Both the position numbers and the translations under genes were made by a program. From Xanthostigma xanthostigma (lineage: Eukaryota > Arthropoda > Insecta > Raphidioptera > Raphidiidae): a stretch of DNA of 64,000 nucleotides. Under the pieces are notes generated by a model. It searched no databases. It saw only the letters and a program-made list of their open reading frames with translations, and was not told where the DNA came from. Of the stretch, positions 54,445-64,000 are shown piece by piece (positions within the stretch are counted from its first letter, which is position 1; each line of letters begins with the position of its first letter). The stretch lies in the NCBI GenBank assembly GCA_963575645.1, contig OY754467.1, forward strand, positions 36,329,108-36,393,107, given 5' to 3'.

Positions 54445-55184
54445 ATTATTTTAATCAATGATACTATTCTTACCACTTGATTTTATTCTAAAATATTATT
54501 TTTGGTGTTGTGGTATGACAATAGGTTGTACTCAAATATGAAATTGGAAGGCGAGATTTGTGTAATCCACCTATTTCGAACCGCTGTTACTACATTTTAA
54601 AACTGATCTGTTTATGACACAAAATCTACTGAAATAATATCACGCAATTCGTAGATATTTTTGTAAAAGGCGACCAAAAATTAAAATGTGTACGCGATCG
54701 GTTATCTGATAAATATAATTGTTCGATTTGGGAATTTTGTTTATCATTTTATCTGATTTTCGAAATTTCCTTCACATGTAAAATGACCCATTACGCACTG
54801 GTGCGTTCAAGTAAAACAAAACTAGTCACTGTTTGTCTGTCAGCTTATTGTAATGTTTGTGCAAAAGTGACTAAAAAATTTGGTAAGTGAAGTGAATACT
54901 GGCTTTTTTATAGGATATACGTGCAAGAATGTCATATATTATATCTCGTGTGTAATGGTATTACAACTGAATTTTAAAACTCGCTGGAAACCGTTTTAAG
55001 CGTAATAACGTAATATAACTCATTACAACACTAGATATACAATATACTATTACTAGTAGGCGATACTAGTGCCACCTAGTAAGTAATGACGGGAGTTTGT
55101 CCCGCCCAGTGATTCTGCTCGCTCATCCTGCAGCAGAGAAACACAATCGTTTTCTGGGTAACGTTTTTACTTTTTACTATTTTA
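54445..55184. other. No recognised feature
   Basis: AT-rich; nothing assignable. Confidence 0.35.
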
Positions 55185-55189
55185 TTATA

Positions 55190-55320
55190 GGTTAGAGGAC
55201 AGCGTGGTGTAATGGTCAGCGTGCTGGCCTTTGGATCGTACTGTCGCGGGTTCGATTCCCACCTCTGCTCATGGATATTTTGTGTTTGTCGTTTAGACCC
55301 AGCTTTGATATTTAATTATA
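55190..55320 (+). mobile_element. tRNA-derived SINE
   Basis: GAGGACAGCGTGGTGTAATG (A box TGGTGTAATGG), a CTTTGGA anticodon-like loop (anticodon TTG, Gln-like) and B box GGTTCGATTCC, then CTCTGCTCATGGATATTTTG and a body. The stems are imperfect, so it is a SINE head rather than a tRNA gene. A diverged relative is at 19683-19765 on the other strand. The 3' limit is uncertain. Confidence 0.7.
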
Positions 55321-55404
55321 CTGGCCAGATACCAAGAGGTAGTGTCATCCCCAAGTGATATTCTGTTGTATATGTGCATATGCTCTATATATGTGGATGG
55401 ATAT

Positions 55405-55946
55405 TAGTAATGTGCCGGATCGTTAAAAATATATATCCGCGGATACTGATCTGAATACGGATTTTTGGTTTATTGATCCGCGGATACGGGTACGGATACG
55501 GATCTTAACTTTCTTAGAGTACGCGGCGGTAAATATTGCACATCGACCTTTGGAAAGAGACTATCTGTTATGGGAAAAAGTTATTGACCTCTTTAAGAGT
55601 TAACTCTCATAACAGATTGTCTCTTTCCAAAGATCGATGTGCAATATCCCATTATAAAGATAGTTGATTTAGTACCTTTGAGTTATGTACTATTAGTATG
55701 GTACTCACTACGATAAATGTTTGCAATATAAAGGTGCCAAATAAGATTTAAAAAAATAAAAAATAATCTGAATGGAATCAGGTTTTCATTATTACCTAAT
55801 CACCTATATATATTATATAAAATTTCATCTATGAATTGAAAATTAATAAGGTAAAAGATCCGCCAAAAACTAACGGATACGGATACGGATCTTTCTTCTC
55901 CCTCGGATAATCGCGGATACGGATACGGATATCCTGCACATCACTA
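55405..55946. mobile_element. hAT-like non-autonomous element (GGATACGGATACGG type)
   Basis: Ends TAGTAATGTGCCGGAT and the inverted ATCCTGCACATCACTA. Flanking 8-mers ATGGATAT (55397-55404) and GTGGATAT (55947-55954) match at 7 of 8. Subterminal arrays of CGGATACGGATACGGAT lie at both ends in opposite sense. A hairpin MITE is nested at 55532-55647. Confidence 0.8.
55532..55647. repeat. Nested hairpin, ~50-bp arms
   Basis: ATATTGCACATCGACCTTTG then GAAAGAGAC pairs with GTCTCTTTCC then AAAGATCGATGTGCAATAT. It lies inside the hAT element. Confidence 0.85.
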
Positions 55947-55954
55947 GTGGATAT

Positions 55955-58054
55955 ATAGGTATAATTGAATATAGTACCTTTAAAAAAATATATACTATAT
56001 ATTATAGGTTAAGGAAAGTGCCAAGTGCTGAGTCACAAAGTAATAACGGCGTGTAAGTAGGTATATTTCACGTCCTTTTCGCTGAAATTAGTTGATATTT
56101 GATATTGAACTACTTCCTGTTAAAAAGCTTGACTAGACTACGCGTGATATTAATTAACTAAAGGAATGTTTGACTCTGATATGCTTTAATATGACAATTT
56201 TTAAATTATCCTCGCCCCTTCGTCACGCTTATTACATTGAGATTTATTTCGACCGTGAGACATCTACTCAGTATTTCAGTGAACTATACTATGCGACGCG
56301 TCTCATATAGTAAAGCACTGGGCGCTACGATTTTTGTAAAATATTTATTGATTACAATGATGAAGTTACGCACGTCATTGAAAAATCGAAGAAGAAGCAT
56401 GTCTTACGCAGTTCCTAATTGTGTATATATTTGTAAGTAGATCAAGTGTAAATGTTGATATCAAATTATTAATTTGAAAATTCACAGAGCTGATTGTACA
56501 CCGTTGATTTCGTGTAGTTTCTCGTTCAAATTTGACGTTTCCATGCAGAAAGTAGCAAAAACCTTGTCACTACCGCTTGCATCAATGATTCTCCCACATT
56601 TTATGAGCACCCGCGATTCTTTTTTAAATAATGTACCTATAGTTAATGGTAAAAAATCTGATCATTTTTTCTATTTGCAGTGAAATCATTTTATTTATTT
56701 ATCTGAACGCCTTAAGTAAGTAAAAAATACTTAGCATTAAAAATGACAAAAGTGCTTATGTCGAATTTGTGCTAAAATAAGATTCATTATTGTTTTGTTG
56801 CGTATACCTAGTGGGTATCAAAATATAGTACGGTACGCTTAATGGAGCGGCAAAGCAGTAAAATCCGTTTCATACATAACAAGTTAACAACTATGCTGCT
56901 TATATTAAATTGTGAGTTATATGGATTGTATGATTTAGTCTTTAAATTTTGAATTTTTAGTATATATATGTATAGTTGGTTTATTGATTCAGTTTTCCGT
57001 TTTTTTCTGCATTAAAAAATGACCACTTGTATGCCTTCCAATCCCAAAATTTTGGGTTCCTGATTGATTTTAAGTGTGCTTCGGAATTGGAATTACATTA
57101 CTATATAAATACCTCGCGATCGGGACTTGTAACCTATACTAATATTATAATGTAAAGTTTGTAAGTTGGAACTTGGGATGTAGAGAAGCTAGGTAGTCTT
57201 CGAAATCAGTCCAGAGATCGTTGTCCCGCGCTTTATTTCTGGCGAAAATCTGCGTCGGTTGCCTTTTAATTATTTTTTTTATTTATGTTAGTTAAATTAT
57301 ACAATACCTATAATAAGCATATATTATAATTTTCCATAAATAAAGTTGTTACTTATTGTCTCTGGTCCAGAGTTCGACCCTCCCCCTCCCCCCAAAGTGA
57401 ATTCCTGGCTACTGCCTTGCCTGGTATACATATAGAATATGTAGAATTGATAACCTTGTTTTTTTTTTCGAAGTCGGTTAAACATCTATTGAAATTCAAC
57501 ATATTAAGTTTTGTTTTTTGGGCAATGATATTTGTTAATGCGTTATGACATCACAATACATTATGCAAATGCTTTCTTAGGTGTACATACCTATCTCTGT
57601 CTTCGCTTGCCTGTGTTAACTTTTACTTTCTTGAAAAACAAACAATTCACATATCCACATACATGTGCATTGTACATGTCTGAAGATATAGACTTTGTTA
57701 TAATTACAAGAAAAAAATAGTTTAGAAACAATAGAAGGTGTAGCAGATATACTAATTATTTACCCATTTTGTCTACCGTGTGAAAATTTTATGCATGTTT
57801 CATAACTGTTTGCACAAACTTGCATGCACAATTGGTATGCATCTGTGTATACAGGATTGATTCAATGACCGATGTGTATATTATTCAAAAAGTACCGTCC
57901 AATATCTCCGTCTCTACTAAAAATACGAATTATTTGAATGGTGCATTGATTTTGTCCAAGAAAGTATAATTTTTATAATATTAATAATAATTATATCCGG
58001 CCGAATGTATGTGTGAAGGAGAATGAACCACCGAATTTCGATTACTATAATTAT
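55955..58054. other. No recognised gene
   Basis: Longest unassigned stretch in the right half. Short plus frames at 56237-56440, 56474-56683 and 57532-57720 show no family motif. A C-rich patch (CCTCCCCCTCCCCCC) lies near 57378. It could contain intron or UTR sequence of a host gene; nothing in it proves this. Confidence 0.3.
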
Positions 58055-58069
58055 TAAGACTGTATTGAT

Positions 58070-58712
58070 ACTGGGTGTATACAACAGAGTAACCCTAATG
58101 TGGGTCCCGGGGCATACAGGCATCGAAGGTAATGAGATAGCAGACTCCCTCGCTAAAGAAGGAGGAACTAAAACTTTTATAGGCTCTGAAACTTTCTGCG
58201 GCTATTCTAAGAGCCATGTCAAGTTAGAGGTTCGCAAATGGGAGGACGAAAAGAAGGCCTCTCGTTGGAAGTCTACTCTAGGACTGAGACAATCAAAGAG
58301 ATTTATCGCGCACAATACCAAAAGGACTAAAGAACTCCTTATGCTCAGCAAATCAGAACTGAAAATAATGACAGGACTCCTTACAGGCCACTGCCTTCTG
58401 AGATACCATCTCTCAAAAATGGGTAAAGCCCAAGATGATAACTGTCGCTTCTGTAAAGAAGCAAAAGAAACTGCTGAACACATTCTATGTGAATGTGAAG
58501 CAGTGTTCTCCAAAAGGCTGCTATATCTTAACAGGCCCTTTCCAAAGCCTGAGGACATATGGAAAGCAGCCCCCAGTAAGGTAATAAGGTTCATAAAAAG
58601 CATTCTACCAGACTGGGAGTAATACTATTAGGGGATGCACAAAAGATCTTCTAGGTCGCGGTGTTTGTGAGATATCAAATGTCTTATCACCCCAAATAAA
58701 TCTAATCTAATC
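58070..58712 (+). mobile_element. 5'-truncated LINE with 15-bp TSD
   Basis: An identical 15-mer TAAGACTGTATTGAT at 58055-58069 and 58713-58727 brackets 643 bp made of the 3' end of ORF2, a ~90-bp 3' UTR and a (TCTAA)n tail. 5' truncation, TSD and simple tail are the signature of target-primed reverse transcription. The RNase H domain places it in the I/R1/LOA group of LINEs rather than the Jockey or CR1 groups. Confidence 0.93.
58071..58622 (+). pseudogene. LINE ORF2 C-terminus: RNase H and CCHC finger (truncated)
   Basis: 183 residues of retrotransposon origin. The open frame begins upstream at an ATG (58023) in the flanking DNA, so its first 16 residues are host sequence and not part of the protein family. 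The RNase H end has VPGHTGIEGNEIADSLAKEG, the conserved HxGxxGNExAD segment with the last catalytic aspartate. The C-terminal finger CRFCKEAKETAEHILCEC fits CX2C...H...C of LINE ORF2 tails. Endonuclease and reverse transcriptase domains are absent, so it cannot mobilise anything. There are no stops or frameshifts in what remains, which fits a recent insertion. Confidence 0.92.
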
Positions 58713-58904
58713 TAAGACTGTATTGATGGAAAAGTTACCTTTAGTAGTATTTATTTTTGTTTAGTGGAAGGATGATATTAAATATTATTATTAAATTAGA
58801 TCTATAAGTTGTGGACATTATCTATACTGTAAAATTCAAAAAACACATTCTAAATCAACAATATACATATTATTATGTTTATTAAAATTAAATAGGTAAA
58901 ATAA

Positions 58905-59335
58905 TATATTACATCACGAGGGCCGAAACTTTGATATTCTTGCAGTGCAAGAATATAAAACTTTCGGCCCTCGTAATGTATACTATTTATCTTCACACCT
59001 TAGTCGTAAGTACGCTTATTAAATACATTAATTAATTACTTATTAATTACATAAAAACATATAAATTCCAAGCAAATAGCTTTGAAGTTATACGTAAAAA
59101 CTCGAAAGACAGCTGTTCGCGATTATTAGCTTAAATGTATTAGGGTTGCTATGGAAACGACATCTAAACAACAGTTGATAGGTTATTGTTTCTTTACTGC
59201 CGCCCGAACGTACATACTTCCCGTATCAGAGGGTGTAATCCCACCAATGCGCAAATATTAGACTTTCTGCCTTACAATTGATGACGAAAGTATGTACTTT
59301 CGATCGAGGTATTAAGAAAAATATTTTTCGTGCAG
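58905..59335 (+). repeat. Dispersed repeat of the 43.6 kb family, uninterrupted copy
   Basis: Begins with the palindrome ACGAGGGCCGAAACTTTGAT ... CTTTCGGCCCTCGT (58916-58974), then CGTAAGTACGC, GCTATGGAAACGACATCTAA and CAACAGTTGATAGG running straight into TTTACTGCCGCCCG. It serves as the empty-site counterpart of the 43778-44115 insertion. Confidence 0.75.
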
Positions 59336-60257
59336 AAATTATAATAGACTGACTTTATTCTCTTGTTAGTATTGTCAACACAGCAATATAATATGTTGAA
59401 AAACCCTGTTTGATTGAACCAATCACAGAACAGGAGACATGAGTTTCTCTTTAAATACTGGAATTGTTTTAGACACGCATAGCTCACCATTGTCTTCAAC
59501 AATAAATAGGTAATATTCTTTAAACAATAGAAATTAGTTTCAATTCAATTAAACTGAACAATTCTATTTAAAAAAAAAGCCATCAAGCGTCTAGCATCTA
59601 CGATTTATATTATAACTTTATTAAAAAAATCATTCATCAAAATAGATGATATAAATTATTATCAATGACCATTACACATGGAATTTAGACTTACTACTTG
59701 TTAAAAAAATATATATAATATATACAGAGTGAGTCAGACCACCCGTACCGGTCGTTTTTTTCTAAAACGGTTAGTCGTAGAGAGTTGTGTCAAAAATCTG
59801 TACTATAAAAGTCCTAATGAAGAATCGAATGGTGAAATTTTTTCCCCGAGAAAGGTCGGCTTCCCTATTAGTTTGCTCTAGAATGTTCAGAACTACGGAA
59901 TTTTAAATGGCACGATATGTCGAAAATGGTATTGTTGGAAATAAGCAAGTTTTGTAGGACATTTTTTTTATACTATATAATATATTAATTTAGCATTCGT
60001 TGAATATGCATTATGTTGTCAAAAACTCGTTAGAACCGTTTTCGAGGAAAACATATTTTCTAGTTTTTTACCTGTTTTTATTGGCTTTTAGAGAACTATT
60101 TCTTCCACATATATAATATGAGCTAGGGTCGATTTCGTCTGTAGGTATGAATACCCATGCAAAATTTGTTCAAAATTGATTGAGTTGTTTGGTTCTTATA
60201 GATGCAATCGCAAGCAGGTAAACAAATGTTTTTACAAAACATTTTTTTGTAATAATA
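59336..60257. other. No recognised gene; unclassified repeat-like DNA
   Basis: From about 59725 the sequence ATACAGAGTGAGTCAGACCA and following resembles the start of insect repeats of the ACAGGGTGAGTCA kind. The end is not defined. Confidence 0.3.
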
Positions 60258-60749
60258 TCTAATATATAAAATTCTCGTGTCACAGTTTTCGTTGCCATAC
60301 TCCTCCGAAACGGCTTGACCGATTTTGATGAAATTTTTTGTGCTTATCCGGTATCTATGAGAATCGGCCAACATCTATTTTTCATCCCCCTAAATGTTAG
60401 GGGTAGTCCACCCCTAAATTTTTTTTTTTATTTTTTAGACAAAATTTTTAATTTCTATTTTTTTATGATACAACATACAAAAATACATACAATCCTCAAT
60501 TTTCACCCTTCTACGATCAACCCTTATTTTTTTAATAGCCATTTTAGTAATTTAATCATTTTTCCTCTCCGGTCGAAAACTGATCAATCGTCATTTAATT
60601 AGTTATCCCCGCCAGATGTCTACAGGTGTCACTTCGCCAACATCTATTTTTCATCCCCCTAAATGTTAGGGGTAGTCCACCCCTAAATTTTTTTTCTTCC
60701 TTCCCCATTCGTTCTTTTGCACCCGGGTGAAACCGGGCGGGACCGCTAG
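60258..60749 (+). mobile_element. Non-autonomous Helitron with internal duplication
   Basis: Starts TCTAATATATAAAATTCTCG then TGTCACAGTTTTCG and ends with hairpin CACCCGGGTGAAACCGGGCG then GGACCGCTAG. A ~58-bp block (GCCAACATCTATTTTTCATC ... GTAGTCCACCCCTAAATTTT) is present twice, at 60367 and 60639. Confidence 0.85.
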
Positions 60750-61107
60750 TCTTTATATATATAAATATTTCGTGTCACGATGTTCGTCCGCGCTAATCTC
60801 CGAAACCACTCAACCGATTTTAATGAAATTTTGTAAATGATTTTGTAAATGTATCTTGCTTGGTCCAACTTACGCTATAAGATGGTTTTTATTAAATATT
60901 TTGTACAAAATTATGGTGTTTTCTCGAAAAAAAACTGGTTTAATAACATGCAGCGGCATCTGATAGAATTCGATCAAAGTTATTATTTTAGAAGCAAATC
61001 TGGTAGAATTTGCTCAAAGCTATTAGTTTAGACGCCGGGCCGCAAACGGAATACATTTAGCAGAATTATATCTATCGCACCCGGGTGAAACCGGGACGGA
61101 CGGCTAG
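60750..61107 (+). mobile_element. Non-autonomous Helitron, head-to-tail with the previous one
   Basis: Starts TCTTTATATATATAAATATT then TCGTGTCACGATGTTCG immediately after the CTAG of the previous element. It ends CACCCGGGTGAAACCGGGAC then GGACGGCTAG before T. The interior CTTACGCTATAAGATGG block matches 17.5, 22.4 and 30.1 kb. Confidence 0.85.
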
Positions 61108-62046
61108 TTATTACATATAATTACATTAATTGATTTCGTTACATCATTTCTGAAACAGTATCAAATGACCTTTATAAAAAACGCCACGCAAGCCCGTAAC
61201 ACATATTATGTGTCTATTCTGATGAAACAGATAAATAAGGTTGACGGTGAAGTTCAGGTACATTCTAACAGCATATCTGATGTATAAACCTATACATTAT
61301 ACATATATTATATATAAATTAAATAATTCACAACTAGACTGTACAGCTTTTCCGTTGCGGTTCGACCTTCTCGGAAAATTAAATTTTAATCGTCCGTTAT
61401 TATGAGAGTGCTAAACAGTCGTCGCCTGGTCTCTTGTGCTCCTGTGACGTAGCCGGAGAGAAGGGAGGAGTCAGGAGAGTACAGGATATAGCGGGACTCA
61501 CCAATCCACTGACTAGTTGATGGGACAGAGACAGATTTTCTGTGGATTGAAGTGAATTAGACCATTGTTAGTTGTTACCCGGTTTATTTCAATCCACTGC
61601 GGTAATGCGATGTTATAAGCTTGACTCAAGACAGTCTTCTTTTGAGTTGAAATATTATAAAAAAAACAATAAAGTAGCCATTAATAGTAGCCAAGGTTGT
61701 CTCGTTTCGTCGCATAGTAGTGTGGGAATGACGTCATCTGGCGGACCTGTTAATTGTATAGCAACGACTGTTGCTCAAGTTTTTTGCAAATGTCAAAGAA
61801 AAATATTGACATTATAATATTTGCAATAAATTGAATTTTAAGATATACCTATGCATAGTTAAATATAAATGACATTTTTGATATTGTCATTATTATGAAC
61901 GGTCCTCCAGGGACGTTATTTTCGCGCTTGCACTGATAAGATAAATGAAATGAAGCGACCCCTGTAATATATTAAGCTTTCGAATGATCTTCCATCCGTT
62001 CTCACTACGATTACGCAATCGGTTCAAAGGTCATCTCAGACGTATA
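61108..62046. other. No recognised gene
   Basis: 61430-61560 is purine-rich and less AT-rich than its surroundings. An 81-codon plus frame at 61572-61817 has no family motif. It could be host single-copy DNA. Confidence 0.3.
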
Positions 62047-62444
62047 CAGTGTAAACTCCATTTAACGTCACTCGATATAACGACAAACTCCTTAAAACGT
62101 TGAAATTACTTAACTCTAAATAACGACAACAATACGCCACCATTAAGCAATAAACAGTACGTGTTTGTTATTTTGTTGCTTTGTTGTTGGCATCATGCGT
62201 ACCGAAGATTCTAAGAAATTCGTTCTTTTGTTTGTTGGGATTATCTTTCATATGTTTAGCTCAGCTGTAATTTGTGATAGTATGAATGTTTGTTGGTCAG
62301 TTGTAAATTTTATATATTATGAGTAAATACATATTATAGTAAAAAAATATTAATGGATTATTTCTTCTCTCCGTCTAACGACAACTCTCAATAGCGCCAC
62401 AAAGTGCACAGTCCCTTGAGTGTCGTTATATAGAGTTTACACTG
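62047..62444 (-). mobile_element. pogo/Tigger-like MITE, family 2, copy 2
   Basis: Ends CAGTGTAAACTCCATTTAAC and the inverted GTTATATAGAGTTTACACTG, flanked by TA. 398 bp. Inverted relative to 15259-15679, sharing GGCATCATGCGTACCGAAG. No transposase remnant noticed. Confidence 0.85.
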
Positions 62445-62728
62445 TATTTACATACAGTATACAAAACGAAACATTATCACCCATTTTCGTAACTCTCGAT
62501 TTTTGGTACATGCCTCCGATTTTAAAGATGTATTCACATTAAAAAAGTAGTGTACCATAGATTTTCGCATTTAACATTCGTAATAGTAAAGACCAGCGCA
62601 TCATTTGACACATATCCGATGTCAGTGGACGACTCAGCCAATGGAGAAATGATCATGACATGATCATTTCTCCATTGTCATCGTCATCGTACACCAGTGC
62701 TGGTAAAGACTATAAATAGCTTTTGTTA

Positions 62729-63059
62729 TCTATACTAATATATAAGGCTGAAGAGTTTGTGTTTGTTTGTTTGAACGCGCTAATGTCAGGAACTACTGGT
62801 TCGAATTGAAATTTTTTTTGTTGGATAGTCCATTTATCGAAGGCTATAGGCTATATAATATTACGCTAAGACCAATGAAAAATGTTGCAAAATATAACTC
62901 AAAATTTGTCCGTCCGACAAAAACTTTTGAACGGTAACTCCGATCATCATGAAATTTGGACTCAACATATATCTCGGTAAAATAAGATGAACGTGCGTAC
63001 TAATGCCCCTCCTCCCATTCGGTCTTTTGCACCCGGGTGAAAACGGACGGGATCGCTAG
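62729..63059 (+). mobile_element. Non-autonomous Helitron (short sister of 16.2 kb)
   Basis: Starts TCTATACTAATATATAAGGC and ends CACCCGGGTGAAAACGGACG then GGATCGCTAG before T. 331 bp. It lacks the tRNA-Lys-like insert of 16194-16810. Confidence 0.85.
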
Positions 63060-63063
63060 TGAT

Positions 63064-63241
63064 ATAATAAGTTCGTTCCAAGCAGCCGCGAACAGTAACA
63101 AAATCGTACACAGTCTTGTTACTGCGCAAGATTGTCTTGCGCAGTATCTTTTTTTGAGCTAGTGCGCAAATTAGTCTTGTGCAGTGACAAGACTGTGTAC
63201 GGTTCTATTACCGTTCGCGGCTGCTTGGAAGGAACCTATTA
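63064..63241. mobile_element. Snapback MITE, GTTCC family, copy 3
   Basis: ATAATAAGTTCGTTCCAAGC ... ACAGTCTTGTTACTGCGCAA pairs with TTGTGCAGTGACAAGACTGT ... GCTTGGAAGGAACCTATTAT. It starts just after the preceding Helitron. Confidence 0.85.
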
Positions 63242-63835
63242 TATGACCACATATCAAGTACCGCTGCAGAGCTGTCGATGTACCGAGTCTGTACTGTACC
63301 TATATATCGTAAGGCCCTGCCCTCCGACTCGGTCATGACACGACATCATCGTGTAACGCGAGCTACGGAGGTGTAGTGGGCTTTGAAGCCGGACAAAAGA
63401 CTTACGTCTCTAGCAGACTTCAATTAAGCACAACAATGCATCATCTTAATGATTTCTGTGTTCCTGTGCGCCGCATTTGTTCTCTCACTCCCTCTCCCAC
63501 GCCCTTCTCGTCCCGTCCTTCTCTCTTTAACACATTTGTCATATTATTAAATGTACTCGTATTCCTCGAGTTGTAAAACTCAACTTACAATAAAACGGTG
63601 CAAGTGGTTCGATTCTAAACAGGAAACGAAGTTTCGTACCTCGCTCAAATTCACGCGACGAATTTTGGAACGGGCTCCATTTTAGGTCGTTTTTAAACTT
63701 GATGCAAGCCGAGAATTTTTTATGGGATTTGTTTTTGTAGTAATTTACAACGACTTGAAACCGTCGTTATTAATTAAATACAGTATACACAGTGATAATT
63801 ATTTTTCATAGCACTCCTAGTCTAAGATTCGGTAA
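63242..63835. other. No recognised feature
   Basis: A CT-rich segment at 63475-63535 and an unremarkable remainder. Confidence 0.35.
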
Positions 63836-64000
63836 TAGAAATATATACCCTCATCTGTGATTTGATGATGATAAAGGTTATCTATATGTTAGATAATTAA
63901 TATATTGATACATTGATAAATCGCACATGGGCCTAGCTAAATCGCGTACCGATACTGTTAAATTAAGAAAATTATAATTGACTTTTTTGGATCAACTTCC
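63836..64000. mobile_element. Foldback element, left arm, cut by window end
   Basis: AGAAATATATACCCTCATCT ... TAAATCGCACATGG ... GCGTACCGATACTGTTAAAT matches the left arm of 4546-5069. The rest lies beyond the window. Confidence 0.8.

Noticed and set aside
55190-55262. Functional tRNA-Gln gene
   Set aside because: Anticodon and acceptor stems do not pair, and a diverged relative exists at 19.7 kb, so SINE is the better call.
58202-58603. 133-codon minus-strand frame
   Set aside because: Antisense shadow of the LINE RNase H remnant.

Overview
This window reads as AT-rich, repeat-dominated nuclear DNA of an animal, most likely an insect. It holds RNase H-bearing LINE sequence, tRNA-derived SINEs, Helitrons ending in CTAG, pogo/Tigger-like and hAT-like non-autonomous DNA transposons, and many foldback elements. 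I see no bacterial-type operon, rRNA gene or CRISPR array. A style rich in GTAGGTACC-type motifs and the repeat families suggest Hemiptera (aphid-like) or Lepidoptera. That placement is an inference from general appearance, not from any host gene.

The only intact large coding region is on the minus strand at 32962-37011. It is a single fused Gag-Pol ORF of a Ty3/Gypsy-type LTR retrotransposon. The element is structurally complete: two identical 140-bp LTRs (32755-32894 and 37037-37176), a 5-bp AAAAT target duplication, a PBS fitting a tRNA-Ser-like 3' end, and a polypurine tract. It sits inside a pogo/Tigger-like element (32558-37512) that keeps a fragment of a transposase C-terminus. The second coding remnant is the 3' end of a 5'-truncated LINE (58070-58712: RNase H plus CCHC finger) between 15-bp target duplications.

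Layout. 0-8 kb: a TIR family with ACCATTCCAA ends, a MITE, a Helitron, a long-armed foldback. 8.5-9.7 kb: a foldback split by a second foldback that carries two inverted tRNA-Glu-like sequences and has a perfect 9-bp TSD. 9.8-13.1 kb: an old dispersed repeat with a GCGCATGCGC minisatellite, a hAT with a pogo MITE inside it, and a 3-copy ~260-bp tandem array. 13.5-19.8 kb: palindromes, pogo, hAT, Helitrons (one carrying a tRNA-Lys-like sequence), a 41-bp tandem repeat, a SINE. 20.7-25 kb: foldback, Helitrons, a 717-bp hAT with perfect 8-bp TSD. 26.4-32.1 kb: hairpins, a higher-order minisatellite, a Helitron cluster, more foldbacks. 32.5-37.5 kb: the nested retrotransposon. 38.6-50.6 kb: a full-length SINE with 19-bp TSD, a probable Penelope-like insert, Helitrons, hairpins. 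51-64 kb: inverted repeat copies, a SINE, a hAT with a hairpin inside it, the LINE fragment, tandem Helitrons, pogo, and a foldback cut by the window end.

I found no host protein gene I can defend. Several hundred-base to two-kilobase stretches have no recognisable feature and may hold introns, UTRs or regulatory DNA that cannot be recognised here. The interest lies in the nesting of elements, in pol III-type tRNA-like sequences carried by DNA transposons, and in the many long hairpins.
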